Shown here piece after piece: positions 8,477 to 17,227 of a stretch of DNA of 64,000 nucleotides. The first letter of the stretch is position 1, and every line of letters starts with the position of its first letter. The DNA comes from GCA-2728135 sp002728135 (GTDB lineage: Bacteria; Pseudomonadota; Alphaproteobacteria; UBA828). The notes beneath the pieces were generated by a model. The model did not search any database. It had not been told where the DNA came from and saw nothing but the letters and a program-made list of their open reading frames with translations. The DNA is taken from positions 152,539 to 216,538 of the forward strand of contig CAXEND010000002.1 in assembly GCA_963997635.1 (NCBI GenBank). The letters run 5' to 3'. The translations under genes were made by a program, and so were the position numbers.

Positions 8477-9586
8477 TTATGAAACTTTTTGACTCGCTGA
8501 ATCAACATGTTCTATAATTTTTTGCGTTAACTTAGGTAGTGCAAGTTTATTAAACTGTTCTCGCATGTACCAACTACCACCTCTGAGTTTTCTTCCATCT
8601 ATCTGAGCAGCATAAACTGTTAGATTTAGGCGAAAATGGGAGAAAGTATGTATAACAGATCCAGGTAATTTCTTCCATTCAGCTAAACAAGGCTTATATG
8701 ACATTGTTTCTATATTCATACTCTCATTCTCTAGCCAATCTGAAGATGTAACTTCTATCATGCCTCCAAGCATGCCGTTATCGGGTCTTCGCCTTAACAA
8801 TATGGCTCCATCCTTCCTAACAATCCAGAAAGCATAACCAAAACGCTGTTTTATAGGTAGTTTAGGGGTTTTAAGAGGAAGATTGGCCGGAGAACCTATC
8901 ACTAATCCCCTGCATGACCATGCCCAAGGGCAAAGGTCACACAAAGGTTTTTGAGGTTTACATATTGTTGCACCTAAATCCATTAAAGCCTGTAAAACAT
9001 CCCCCGGCCTCTCATTTGAAATAAAACCTGAGGCCAAATCAGAAAGTTTTTTTTTCGATTTAGGTAAAGGTTGAGAAACAGCATACATGCGAGCCATAAC
9101 TCGTTCTATATTTACATCTACAGCCATTGTTGGCAAACCAAAAGCTATTGCTGATATAGCAGCTGCAGTATAAGGTCCTATCCCAGGTAATTTATTAAGC
9201 TCGGCCTCTGAACTTGGAAAATTACCATTTAGATCCATGGAGATAATTCTAGAACACTTGTGAAGGTTTCGAGCTCTCGCATAATAACCTAAGCCCGCCC
9301 AGTTAACTAGTATATCCTCCAAAGAAGCTTTGGCAAGTAAGCTAATAGTAGGCCATTTTTTAACAAAAATATTATAATAAGGTATTACAGTTTTAACTGT
9401 TGTTTGCTGGAGCATAATTTCTGATAGCCATATAAAATATGGATTGCCAAGGACTTGTTGTATTGCTGCTTTTTTATTTCGATGGTGTTTAGGCTTTTGT
9501 CTCCATGGCAATTCACGTCCAAAAGAGTCATACCATTTCAGAAGATGTAAAATTAATTCATCTGTATGGTGCATTTTATTGATCAT
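8477..9586 (-). CDS. mutY: A/G-specific adenine DNA glycosylase
   Basis: Removes adenine mispaired with 8-oxoguanine. The N-terminal HhH-GPD domain has SEIMLQQTTV (catalytic Glu56), hairpin LPGIGPYTAAAI (133-144) and catalytic Asp157. The 4Fe-4S loop is C-x6-C-x2-C-x5-C (Cys209, 216, 219, 225). A C-terminal NUDIX-like 8-oxoG recognition domain starts near residue 245 (FGYAFWIVRKDGAILLRRRP). The start may be the first Met or Met5. It is divergent, across 47 bases, from the DUF721 gene, and its 3' end faces ccrM. Confidence 0.95.
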   Translation of the reverse strand: MINKMHHTDELILHLLKWYDSFGRELPWRQKPKHHRNKKAAIQQVLGNPYFIWLSEIMLQQTTVKTVIPYYNIFVKKWPTISLLAKASLEDILVNWAGLGYYARARNLHKCSRIISMDLNGNFPSSEAELNKLPGIGPYTAAAISAIAFGLPTMAVDVNIERVMARMYAVSQPLPKSKKKLSDLASGFISNERPGDVLQALMDLGATICKPQKPLCDLCPWAWSCRGLVIGSPANLPLKTPKLPIKQRFGYAFWIVRKDGAILLRRRPDNGMLGGMIEVTSSDWLENESMNIETMSYKPCLAEWKKLPGSVIHTFSHFRLNLTVYAAQIDGRKLRGGSWYMREQFNKLALPKLTQKIIEHVDSASQKVS

Positions 9587-9633
9587 TCTTATAAACTTAC
9601 AATTATTTTATCCATGTTCAAACAAAATAGATT

Positions 9634-9975
9634 ATGTATAGGCAAAACAAACAACAAGCATCTCAACTTGCAACTAATGTCCGAAAATTAACAAGAAAGA
9701 TATATGGCAAGCGTGGTTTCCCAGAAGGGAATATAGTAAATAACTGGCATTCAATAGTGGGGGTGAGATTAGCGTCTGTGACAATCCCGGATCGCCTTAA
9801 GGGAAACGGCACTTTACAAATACGCGTCTCAGGCCCAATCGCTACAGAACTGGCACATATGGAGTCAGAAATTTTAGAACAAATTGCAACGTATTATGGA
9901 TACCGAGCTGCAAAAAAACTTTCTTTTATTCAAGAGCCAGTCAATAATCATTCTCACAAAAACAAAATTAAATAA
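9634..9975 (+). CDS. DUF721 (DciA-like) protein, possibly frameshifted at its end
   Basis: 113-residue protein whose N-terminal ~100 residues match DUF721, the family of the replicative-helicase operator DciA: NNWHSIVGVRLASVTIPDRLK (about 31-51), LQIRVSGPIATELAHMESEILEQI and YGYRAAKKLSFIQ. DciA helps load or activate DnaB in bacteria that lack DnaC. The reading frame ends at TAA in an A-rich stretch. In the next frame an open stretch continues to 10096 and ends LNNTLESVLYELAIED, which looks like the helical C-terminus of longer alphaproteobacterial homologues. One base too many in the run of five A at about 9958-9962 would explain this. It lies directly upstream of dsbA-smc. Confidence 0.8.
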   Translation: MYRQNKQQASQLATNVRKLTRKIYGKRGFPEGNIVNNWHSIVGVRLASVTIPDRLKGNGTLQIRVSGPIATELAHMESEILEQIATYYGYRAAKKLSFIQEPVNNHSHKNKIK

Positions 9976-10168
9976 CAAAGTTGAATTAGATCCTAAAAAT
10001 TCATATAAAATTTTGAAGTTTGCTGAATGCTATTATAGCAATCAGTTAAATAATACTCTAGAATCTGTATTATATGAATTGGCCATTGAAGACTGAAGAT
10101 ATAAAGAGATTAGAATATTCAAGAAAATTTATATGGATAATTATTATATTTTTTATGTTTAACGAGTC

Positions 10169-10197
10169 TTGTTGCGTTAGGGTTAGATAATTATAAT
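10169..10197 (+). promoter_or_regulatory. Candidate sigma-70 promoter for dsbA-smc
   Basis: TTGTTG at 10169-10174 and a perfect TATAAT at 10192-10197 are separated by 17 bases, giving a transcription start about 20 bases before the dsbA ATG. The -10 overlaps an inverted repeat, TTAGAT/ATCTAA (10183-10188 and 10196-10201). A GAGTC (GANTC) site at 10164-10168 directly abuts the -35. A strong ribosome-binding site, AAGGGG, lies about 8 bases before ATG 10223. Confidence 0.5.
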
Positions 10198-10222
10198 CTA
10201 AATAAATAACAAGGGGAATAGA

Positions 10223-10855
10223 ATGGTTTCTAGACGATGGTTCATAGCTGGCACTGCAGGTCTTGCTGGATCAATAGCTGCTTTTCCGTTGGCTCATCTG
10301 TCTGCACTGCCTGCTGGAGCTAGCGAGTGGGAAAAACCAGGGGATATGGCAATTGGAAGACCTGACGCACCAATCACCGTTATTGAGTATTTCTCATTAA
10401 CATGTCCACACTGCAGAAATTTTCATACAGATGTATATCCTATAATAAAGAAAAAATATGTCGATAATGGAACAGTTAGACTAATATTTCGTGATTTTCC
10501 ACTTAACCGACCAGCAATGGATGCTGCTCTTCTTGCAAGATGTGCAGGTTCTCATAACTACTTTGCTTTTATAGATACTTTATTTGATACTTTTGATAAT
10601 TGGACTAGATCTTCTGACTACCTAAATGCACTAATACAAATTGGACAAATTGGAGGCATTAAGGAATCTGACTTTCTTGCCTGCAAAAACAATGAAGAAA
10701 TGGAAACAAAAATTCTTTCCGGGATGATTGAGGCTGATGAAACATACACTATCCAGAGCACACCAACATTTATTATAAATGGGAAAAAATATGATCAAGG
10801 AATGAGCTTCAACAAATTTCAAAATATAGTTGAAGAGATTCTACCTGACGTATGA
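10223..10855 (+). CDS. DsbA-family thiol-disulfide oxidoreductase with Tat-type signal
   Basis: Periplasmic thioredoxin-fold protein (210 residues). The redox site is CPHC (61-64) in YFSLTCPHCRNFH, the E. coli DsbA dipeptide. A cis-proline TPTF segment lies in the C-terminal part (QSTPTFIINGKKY). The N-terminus reads SRRWFIAG (3-10) followed by a small-residue hydrophobic core to about residue 33, a fair twin-arginine signal rather than a plain Sec signal. It probably oxidises or isomerises envelope protein thiols. The gene precedes smc by 14 bases, an arrangement I recall from other alphaproteobacteria. Its exact substrates are unknown. Confidence 0.9.
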   Translation: MVSRRWFIAGTAGLAGSIAAFPLAHLSALPAGASEWEKPGDMAIGRPDAPITVIEYFSLTCPHCRNFHTDVYPIIKKKYVDNGTVRLIFRDFPLNRPAMDAALLARCAGSHNYFAFIDTLFDTFDNWTRSSDYLNALIQIGQIGGIKESDFLACKNNEEMETKILSGMIEADETYTIQSTPTFIINGKKYDQGMSFNKFQNIVEEILPDV

Positions 10856-10869
10856 GTGGGAATAATTAA

Positions 10870-13800
10870 GTGCGATTAACGAAGCTCAGCCTATCTGGCT
10901 TCAAGTCCTTTGTTGAACCCACGGAATTTCAAGTTGAAAAGGGTTTAACAGGAATTGTAGGACCTAATGGTTGTGGAAAATCAAATTTAGTCGAAGCACT
11001 AAGATGGGTTATGGGGGAAACCTCTGCAAAACAAATGCGCGGCGATGGCATGGATGATGTCATATTTAATGGAACAAGCACACGTCCTGCTCGAAATCTT
11101 GCTAACGTAACATTAAAACTTAATAATTCTGATAGAAAAGCTCCTGCACAATTTAATGATAGTGATGAAATAGAAATAACTAGGCATATTGAAAGAGGCC
11201 AAGGTTCTACATACACGCTTAATGGACTGGAAGTTCGTGCAAGAGATATACAATTATTATTTGCAGATTTTGCTACTGGTGCACATTCTTCTGCTTTGGT
11301 AGGTCAAGGGCAAGTTAATAATCTAATTAATGAAAAACCATCAAAAAGACGTAAGCTACTTGAAGAGGCTTCAGGAATTACAGGGTTACATGCACGAAGG
11401 CACGAAGCAGAACTAAGACTTCGTGGAGCAGAAACAAATTTGGAAAGATTACAAGACGTAATCCATACGCTAGATATCCAACTAAATGCACTAAAAAGGC
11501 AGACACGCCAAGCAACAAGGTATCGCAAAATTTCTGATAACTTAAAGAAATGGGAGGCTAAACTCTTATATGTAAGATGGCTGCAAGCAAAGCAATTTGA
11601 AGTTTCAATTGAGGAGCGCATCAAAATAGCAAGCTCTGATGTTCAAAAATGCTCTGAAAATACTGCTATTGCAACAAATGAGAGAGAAAGCTATGCAACT
11701 AAAATTCCACCTCTTCGAATTATTGAGTCTGAGTGTGCAACAACTTTACAACGACTTACAATTGAACATGAACAGTTAGACGATGAGGAACGACAAGTTA
11801 ATACTTTACGTAATTCAATAGCACAAAACTTAATTCAAATTAACAGCGATATAGAGCGCGAGCAAGCACTCTCAAAGGATGCAGAAGAAGCTATTATTTT
11901 ACTCACTGAAGAATATGATGAGTTATTTCAAATTTCAGAATTAGACGATAATACAGAAAGTAAAGCCAAATCTAAACAAGACTCACTCAGAGATGAGGTA
12001 AACAAATTAGAGTCTGAAATAAGTATTTTATTAGAATCCGTTATTTCTACAGAAGCTCGACAAAATGATTTTCAACTTCGAAAAGATGAACTAAACTCAA
12101 GAGAAATAAGATTGAGAGATGAACATAAAAATATCACCGAAGAAACACAAATAAATGAAGACGATGAAGAAAAGAATATTCAGCTAACACAGGCAGAACA
12201 AAATATTCATACTGCAAATCAAGATTATGTAAAAGCAACGATTGAAGCCGAGGAAACCAAATCTCAGCTGAAGATAGCTCAAAATGAAGAGAGGCAAGCA
12301 AAAGATACTCTTCAACTACTAGAGACTAAAGGTGAACGACTCCATGCTGAGGCGAATGCAATAAAAGGTCTTTTGGGGCAAGACACCGACGATTCTTTTC
12401 AATCTATAGTTGATAATATTGAAGTAGATTCAGGTTATGAGAATGCATTAGGGGTAGCACTTGGTGATGACCTACAAGCTCCAGCAGATAAAAACGCCCC
12501 CATACATTGGGCCATTCCGTCACAGAAGTTAGTGCTATCAGATTTACCCCATGGTATAGAGCCTCTTAGTAAATTTGTTGTAGCACCAAATGAACTGTCT
12601 AAGAGATTATCTCAGATTGGGGTAATAAACGAACACGAGGGATCAGATTTACGTAATTCACTTTTACTAGGACAAAGATTAGTCAGCCGTGAAGGCTCAC
12701 TATGGAGGTGGGATGGCTATACAGTTAAAGCTGGTGCTTCAACTCCCGCTGCATCTAGACTAAAACAACGTAACCGCCTATCAGAATTATCAAAAGAAAT
12801 CAAAGAATCTGATTCTGAGTGTGAAGAGGCTAGATCATTATTTAAGCTGGCTGAACAAAAAGTCCAAAAAGCTACACATGATATGGAAACAAGTCTCGAA
12901 ACAGCAACGAAAGCTGGACATTATTTAAATAAAGCTAGAGATTTAAAGTCTACTCTTTCTGAGGAGGCTGCGACAAGATTAACACGTAAAGAAGCCCTAG
13001 CTGAAAATTTTGTAAGAGTAGAGAATGAATTGGCTGAAACATTATCAGAGAAAATAAAACTTGAAGAAGAAATAGCTGAACTATCCGTAAACGTTTCTAG
13101 ACGACAATCACTTGAGATAAAGCGTGCAGAATTAGATCAGCTCAGACTAGATCTAGAGAAAGAAACTCGAATCTATGAGAATACTGTCCGTGAACTTTCA
13201 AACAGGAAAGAAAGACTAGTAAAAATATTATCAGAAACAACTGTTCATAAGCAACAAGCTGGCCTTGCAGTTCAGCGCCTATCTGAACTAGGGAAGCGAA
13301 AAATTATTGCTGAGCAAGATAAAGAGGAATTAGAAAACAAACCTCAAACGATAGCAGCTAAAAGAAAATTATTGTTTGATCAGATTGCTAATTCAGAAAC
13401 TGAACGTAATGAAGCAGCTGATAATTTAGCTCAAGCTGAATCTATTCTTGAATCAGCAGAGAGAGAACTAAAGGAAAAAGAAGCAAATTTGGTATCGGCT
13501 AGGGAATTATTCATCAGAGAAGAGGGTATTCATGATCAATCTAAACAGGCAACTGACATGGCTAAAAATCAAATTAGAGAGCGCCTAGGATGCTCCCCCA
13601 AAGATATAGTTAATAATTACGGCATAAATGATGATAATATACCTGAAGATGCGGATGAAATAGAAATCAAGATTCAACGCTTAACAAAGGAAAGAGAAAA
13701 TATCGGCCCCGTAAATCTACGAGCAGAATCAGAGGCTAACGAAATTGAAACACAAATTGAAACAATGAAAACAGAACAAAAAGATTTAGAAGCCGCTATT

Positions 13801-14328
13801 TCTAGATTACGACAAGGAATATCTGATCTAAATCGTGAGGGAAGAGAACGAATCATTGGTTCCTTTACAAAAATTGATGAACATTTTCAATCATTGTTCA
13901 CTAAACTTTTTGGAGGTGGACATGCTCACCTTGAAATGGTCGGATCTGAAGACCCATTAGAGGCAGGCCTGGAAATAATGGCAAGCCCACCAGGCAAACG
14001 CTTACAAACACTCTCTTTACTCTCAGGTGGAGAGAAAGCCTTAACGGCAACTGCATTAATTTTTGCTGCTTTTCTTACCAACCCAGCACCTATTTGTGTA
14101 TTGGATGAAGTAGACGCTCCACTAGATGATACCAATGTTGGTCGATTTTGCTCACTTATATCAGATTTAGTAGATAGTACTGATACGAAATTTATCATTA
14201 TCACTCACCATCGCATGACTATGACCAAAGTAGATAGACTTTACGGAATAACTATGGAAGAAAAGGGGGTTTCACAACTAGTTTCAGTAGACCTGACAGA
14301 AGCTGAACAATGGCGAAAAACAGTATAA
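10870..14328 (+). CDS. smc: Chromosome segregation ATPase SMC
   Basis: Structural maintenance of chromosomes protein, the condensin core that loops and organises the nucleoid. 1152 residues, the normal size. N-terminal head with Walker A GPNGCGKS (31-38), long coiled coil, hinge at about 497-630, returning coiled coil, then C-terminal head with the signature LSGGEKA (1051-1057) and Walker B VLDEVDAPLDD (Asp1079, Glu1080). The start is GTG, with the sequence MRLTKLSLSGFKSF typical for the family. It is cotranscribed with dsbA upstream. ScpA and ScpB are not in the window. Confidence 0.97.
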   Translation: MRLTKLSLSGFKSFVEPTEFQVEKGLTGIVGPNGCGKSNLVEALRWVMGETSAKQMRGDGMDDVIFNGTSTRPARNLANVTLKLNNSDRKAPAQFNDSDEIEITRHIERGQGSTYTLNGLEVRARDIQLLFADFATGAHSSALVGQGQVNNLINEKPSKRRKLLEEASGITGLHARRHEAELRLRGAETNLERLQDVIHTLDIQLNALKRQTRQATRYRKISDNLKKWEAKLLYVRWLQAKQFEVSIEERIKIASSDVQKCSENTAIATNERESYATKIPPLRIIESECATTLQRLTIEHEQLDDEERQVNTLRNSIAQNLIQINSDIEREQALSKDAEEAIILLTEEYDELFQISELDDNTESKAKSKQDSLRDEVNKLESEISILLESVISTEARQNDFQLRKDELNSREIRLRDEHKNITEETQINEDDEEKNIQLTQAEQNIHTANQDYVKATIEAEETKSQLKIAQNEERQAKDTLQLLETKGERLHAEANAIKGLLGQDTDDSFQSIVDNIEVDSGYENALGVALGDDLQAPADKNAPIHWAIPSQKLVLSDLPHGIEPLSKFVVAPNELSKRLSQIGVINEHEGSDLRNSLLLGQRLVSREGSLWRWDGYTVKAGASTPAASRLKQRNRLSELSKEIKESDSECEEARSLFKLAEQKVQKATHDMETSLETATKAGHYLNKARDLKSTLSEEAATRLTRKEALAENFVRVENELAETLSEKIKLEEEIAELSVNVSRRQSLEIKRAELDQLRLDLEKETRIYENTVRELSNRKERLVKILSETTVHKQQAGLAVQRLSELGKRKIIAEQDKEELENKPQTIAAKRKLLFDQIANSETERNEAADNLAQAESILESAERELKEKEANLVSARELFIREEGIHDQSKQATDMAKNQIRERLGCSPKDIVNNYGINDDNIPEDADEIEIKIQRLTKERENIGPVNLRAESEANEIETQIETMKTEQKDLEAAISRLRQGISDLNREGRERIIGSFTKIDEHFQSLFTKLFGGGHAHLEMVGSEDPLEAGLEIMASPPGKRLQTLSLLSGGEKALTATALIFAAFLTNPAPICVLDEVDAPLDDTNVGRFCSLISDLVDSTDTKFIIITHHRMTMTKVDRLYGITMEEKGVSQLVSVDLTEAEQWRKTV

Positions 14329-14382
14329 TCAAATAAGATCGCTTTCTATTTATTTTTAACCCCAATATCTAGTCCAATCCGC

Positions 14383-14410
14383 TTGACAGGTGTCTGGTCA
14401 AAACGTAATC
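14383..14410 (+). promoter_or_regulatory. Candidate promoter of the ATP synthase Fo operon
   Basis: A perfect -35 TTGACA at 14383-14388 is followed after 16 bases by CGTAAT, a weak -10. It is the only good -35 between smc and atpI and lies about 55 bases before the likely atpI start at 14466. The position fits, but the poor -10 leaves doubt. Confidence 0.4.
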
Positions 14411-14465
14411 TTCCGGCACTCTGGACTACTAATTCGCAATGCTCTACAGGGAAGGCGTAGTTGAG

Positions 14466-14876
14466 ATGAAAAATGATCAGCGGCCAGAACCGTTGGACGA
14501 ACTTGATGAACGACTGCGTGACGCTAGGCAAAGTCAAAATCGACGGGCTGGCCTTGATAAACCTGAGGAGCGTTTGGCTCGTAGACAAGCTTTTAGGCTG
14601 GCTGGTAGGGCTGGCGTTGAAATTGTAGCGGGTTTTGGATTTGGAGCAGCTGTAGGATGGCTGTTAGATGAATGGCTCGGAACTTGGCCATGGTTACTTT
14701 TGTTATTTATACTGCTAGGCACTGCGGCAGGGATGATGAATACGCTTAGGGTGGTTTGGAAACCTATAACAGGGGAAGACTTACCTCACTGGGCACGCGG
14801 AGGGCACCTATCAAAATTGGGGGATCCTGATGCAGCTAGAGAAAAGGCCAAAGAGGCCGACGAGGGAAAAAAATAA
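14466..14876 (+). CDS. atpI: ATP synthase protein I
   Basis: Small inner-membrane protein that helps assemble the c-ring. A charged N-terminus is followed by two membrane segments: VEIVAGFGFGAAVGWLLDEWL and WPWLLLLFILLGTAAGMMNT. A hydrophilic tail ends with GDPDAAREKAKEADEGKK. The family pattern GxxxGxxxGWLLDE is clear. I prefer ATG 14466 (136 residues) to the ATG nine codons upstream because the family begins with this polar stretch, and GGGAAGG sits about 10 bases before it. It is the first gene of atpI-B-E-F'-F; the F1 genes are elsewhere, as is usual in alphaproteobacteria. Confidence 0.9.
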   Translation: MKNDQRPEPLDELDERLRDARQSQNRRAGLDKPEERLARRQAFRLAGRAGVEIVAGFGFGAAVGWLLDEWLGTWPWLLLLFILLGTAAGMMNTLRVVWKPITGEDLPHWARGGHLSKLGDPDAAREKAKEADEGKK

Positions 14877-14942
14877 CCCTTGAAGATTAACGTATTATGG
14901 GTCTTTATTTAAGAGGACCTAGGTTGGAAGGATAAATTAGCT

Positions 14943-15671
14943 TTGGCTTCTAGTCCACTTGAACAGTTTGTTGTAAACCCTATTGTCGAGATACAAGCCG
15001 GCTCGGCCGATCTTTCGTTTACAAATTCATCCCTTTTTATGGCAATTACTGTAGGCGTGGTAACTCTTTTGATGTTGCTAGGAATGAGGCATAGGGCGTT
15101 AATACCCGGTCGGCTCCAAAGTGTTGCCGAATTAAGCTATGGATTTATATCTGATATGATTAGGGATAATGTTGGTCCTAGAGGACGAGTCTATTTTCCC
15201 TTCGTTTTTACAATGTTTATGTTTTTGTTATTTGGCAATCTGCTGGGAATGATTCCTTATTCTTTTACATTTACTAGTCATATTGTAGTAACTTTTATTC
15301 TTGCCCTTGTTGTTTTTATCGGCGTAACAGTTATTGGTTTTGCTGCTAATGGGCCAAAATTTTTGAAACTTTTTATTCCAGAAGGGGCACCAGTATTTTT
15401 ATTGCCCTTATTAATTGTTATCGAGGTTATAAGTTATTTTGTTAGACCAATTAGCCTCAGTTTACGACTCTTCGCTAATATGATGGCTGGCCATACAATG
15501 TTGAAAGTCTTTGGCGGCTTTGTGTTAGTGTTGGGTGCTGCAGGGGTACTACCAATATTGATTACGGTAGCCCTTACAGGTCTTGAAGTAGTAGTAGCTA
15601 TTCTACAAGCATATGTTTTTACTATTCTCTCGTGCCTGTATCTTAATGACGCCTTTCACCCAGGCCATTAA
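14943..15671 (+). CDS. atpB: ATP synthase Fo subunit a
   Basis: Stator subunit that forms the two proton half-channels beside the c-ring. 242 residues, with five or six membrane helices. The essential Arg175 is in PISLSLRLFANMMAGH (169-184), and the last helices GLEVVVAILQAYVFTILSCLYLNDAFH match the family. The start is TTG, preceded by GGAAGGA about 10 bases upstream; no ATG gives a full N-terminus. It lies 66 bases after atpI and 67 before atpE. Confidence 0.96.
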   Translation: MASSPLEQFVVNPIVEIQAGSADLSFTNSSLFMAITVGVVTLLMLLGMRHRALIPGRLQSVAELSYGFISDMIRDNVGPRGRVYFPFVFTMFMFLLFGNLLGMIPYSFTFTSHIVVTFILALVVFIGVTVIGFAANGPKFLKLFIPEGAPVFLLPLLIVIEVISYFVRPISLSLRLFANMMAGHTMLKVFGGFVLVLGAAGVLPILITVALTGLEVVVAILQAYVFTILSCLYLNDAFHPGH

Positions 15672-15738
15672 TTCTTGGTTTTGGTGGAAGTTAAAATAAT
15701 TTTGATCAACCAATAAAACACCAGAAGGAATCCAGACT

Positions 15739-15993
15739 ATGGATGTTGAAGCGGCCAAACAAATTGCAAATGCAGGTATGTTTATCGGTGGTGGGCTTGC
15801 TGTAGTAGCACTCGCTGGCGTAGGAGTCGGCATAGGCAATATTTTTGGAAACTACGTGCAGGGTTATTTGCGAAACCCAGCAGCTGGCCCTAAAGTTTTT
15901 GGAACGGTTTTGCTAGGATTTGCATTAACAGAAGCGATTGCTCTATTTGCATTATTGATCGCATTCTTAATCCTGGGCGGCGGTCTTAACTGA
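15739..15993 (+). CDS. atpE: ATP synthase Fo subunit c
   Basis: Proton-carrying ring subunit (84 residues), a two-helix hairpin. The first helix is glycine-rich (AGVGVGIGNIFGNYVQG), the polar loop is RNPAAGP (45-51), and the second helix carries the ion-binding Glu65 in FALTEAIALFALLIAFLI. The residues near Glu65 fit an H+ rather than a Na+ ring, since the Gln and Ser/Thr ligands of Na+ rings are not evident. AGAAGGA lies about 10 bases before the ATG. In most genomes this is the most highly translated gene of the operon. Confidence 0.97.
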   Translation: MDVEAAKQIANAGMFIGGGLAVVALAGVGVGIGNIFGNYVQGYLRNPAAGPKVFGTVLLGFALTEAIALFALLIAFLILGGGLN

Positions 15994-16056
15994 TTCTCTG
16001 AACGGTGAATGTTGGCGTGGTTCTATTCCTCGCCAACCACCGACAAAGGACTTTAT

Positions 16057-16548
16057 ATGCCCCAACTCGACTCAGCTACTTGGTTGTCGCAGATCGTATG
16101 GCTGGCTATCACTTTTGTGGTGCTATTAATCCTCATGTGGGGTGTTGCTCTTCCAAAAGTTCGCCGGACGTTAGAAAATCGACAAACAAAAATTGATACT
16201 GATCTTCGTGAAGCCGAAAGACTTCGTGATGAAGCAAACGCTGCACTTGCATCATATGAGAAGGCTTTAGAAGAAGCACGTTCTAAGGCTCATTCTATAG
16301 CGGCAGACATGGCATCTAAAGTAGTGCAAGAAGCAGATGAAAAACGTACAGAACTTGAAGCAAAGCTCCTAATTGAGTCAGAAAAAGCTGAAAATCGTAT
16401 AGCTAATGCACGTCAAGCAGCCCTTGATAACGTAAGAGACGTTGCAGCAGAAGTTACAAAAGAAATCACTAGTAAATTAACTGGACTTACTGCAGACGAC
16501 GAAAAAATTACTGCTGCTTTAAATAAGGTTGCAAGGAGAGAGGGCTAA
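16057..16548 (+). CDS. atpF': ATP synthase Fo subunit b'
   Basis: Peripheral stalk subunit. One membrane helix (WLSQIVWLAITFVVLLILMWGVALP) is followed by a long charged coiled coil. The sequence before the helix, MPQLDSATWLSQIVW, is diagnostic of the b' form found with b in alphaproteobacteria, cyanobacteria and chloroplasts. I chose ATG 16057 (163 residues) over the ATG 16 codons earlier because AAAGGA is placed correctly before it and the N-terminus then matches the family. Its stop overlaps the atpF start (TAATG). Confidence 0.93.
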   Translation: MPQLDSATWLSQIVWLAITFVVLLILMWGVALPKVRRTLENRQTKIDTDLREAERLRDEANAALASYEKALEEARSKAHSIAADMASKVVQEADEKRTELEAKLLIESEKAENRIANARQAALDNVRDVAAEVTKEITSKLTGLTADDEKITAALNKVARREG

Positions 16549-17102
16549 TGATTAATAAACTAAAACGCAATCCAGATGTAGTTTTAGCCATAGCCGCTGC
16601 AATAGTCTTGCCTATTATTTTTGAGGGTGATTCAAAAATATGGGTAGCTGTTTCCTTTGGAGTTTTTATTGTAGCTTTTGGAAGAAAAATATGGGTGGCC
16701 ATAGTTGGGAAATTAGATGAACGTGCCACAAACATACAAAAAGAAATTGAGGATGCCCAACATCTTCGTGAAGAAGCTCAATCTTTATTAGCTGATTATG
16801 AAGCAAAACGTATTGAAGCCGAAGCTGAGGCAGAAAAAATAATAGAACAAGCACATAATGAGGCTTTAAGAGAGTCGGCACGTGCGAAAGAAGACCTTGA
16901 AAACATGTTAAAAAGGCGTAGTGAATTAGCAGCACAAAGAATAAAGCATGCAGAAGAAGAAGCTCTAGCAGCAGTTAGACAAGAGGCTGCAACTTTGGCT
17001 GTAAATGCAGCGGCTATTATAATAAATGAAGGACTAACTGAGTCACAATCAGAAAACCTAGTCACAAACTCTATTAAATCTATCCGTGAGAGATTGCATT
17101 AA
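16548..17102 (+). CDS. atpF: ATP synthase Fo subunit b
   Basis: Second peripheral stalk subunit (184 residues). The N-terminal membrane helices fall over about residues 12-45 (VVLAIAAAIVLPIIF and IWVAVSFGVFIVAFG), followed by a coiled coil rich in Ala, Glu, Lys and Arg (RIEAEAEAEKIIEQAHNEA). It forms a heterodimer with b' that holds F1 through the delta subunit. It starts by a one-base overlap (TAATG) with atpF', which implies coupled translation. It is the last gene of the Fo operon. Confidence 0.93.
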   Translation: MINKLKRNPDVVLAIAAAIVLPIIFEGDSKIWVAVSFGVFIVAFGRKIWVAIVGKLDERATNIQKEIEDAQHLREEAQSLLADYEAKRIEAEAEAEKIIEQAHNEALRESARAKEDLENMLKRRSELAAQRIKHAEEEALAAVRQEAATLAVNAAAIIINEGLTESQSENLVTNSIKSIRERLH

Positions 17103-17227
17103 CTTACTTTTGATATTCAAGGATATTCATTATTTAATATTTTTTTGGATAGCCCACCTAGTTAAATTTAAATATAGTTATAAGAATTTCTTCTTTTCTC
17201 GAAAGAGAACATAAACATCACAGAGCC

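Noticed and set aside
17112..17146. GATATTCA direct repeats (17112, 17122) and an AT hairpin with T-run after atpF
   Set aside because: The stem is five A-T pairs, too weak to call a terminator, and the repeat is short in AT-rich DNA.
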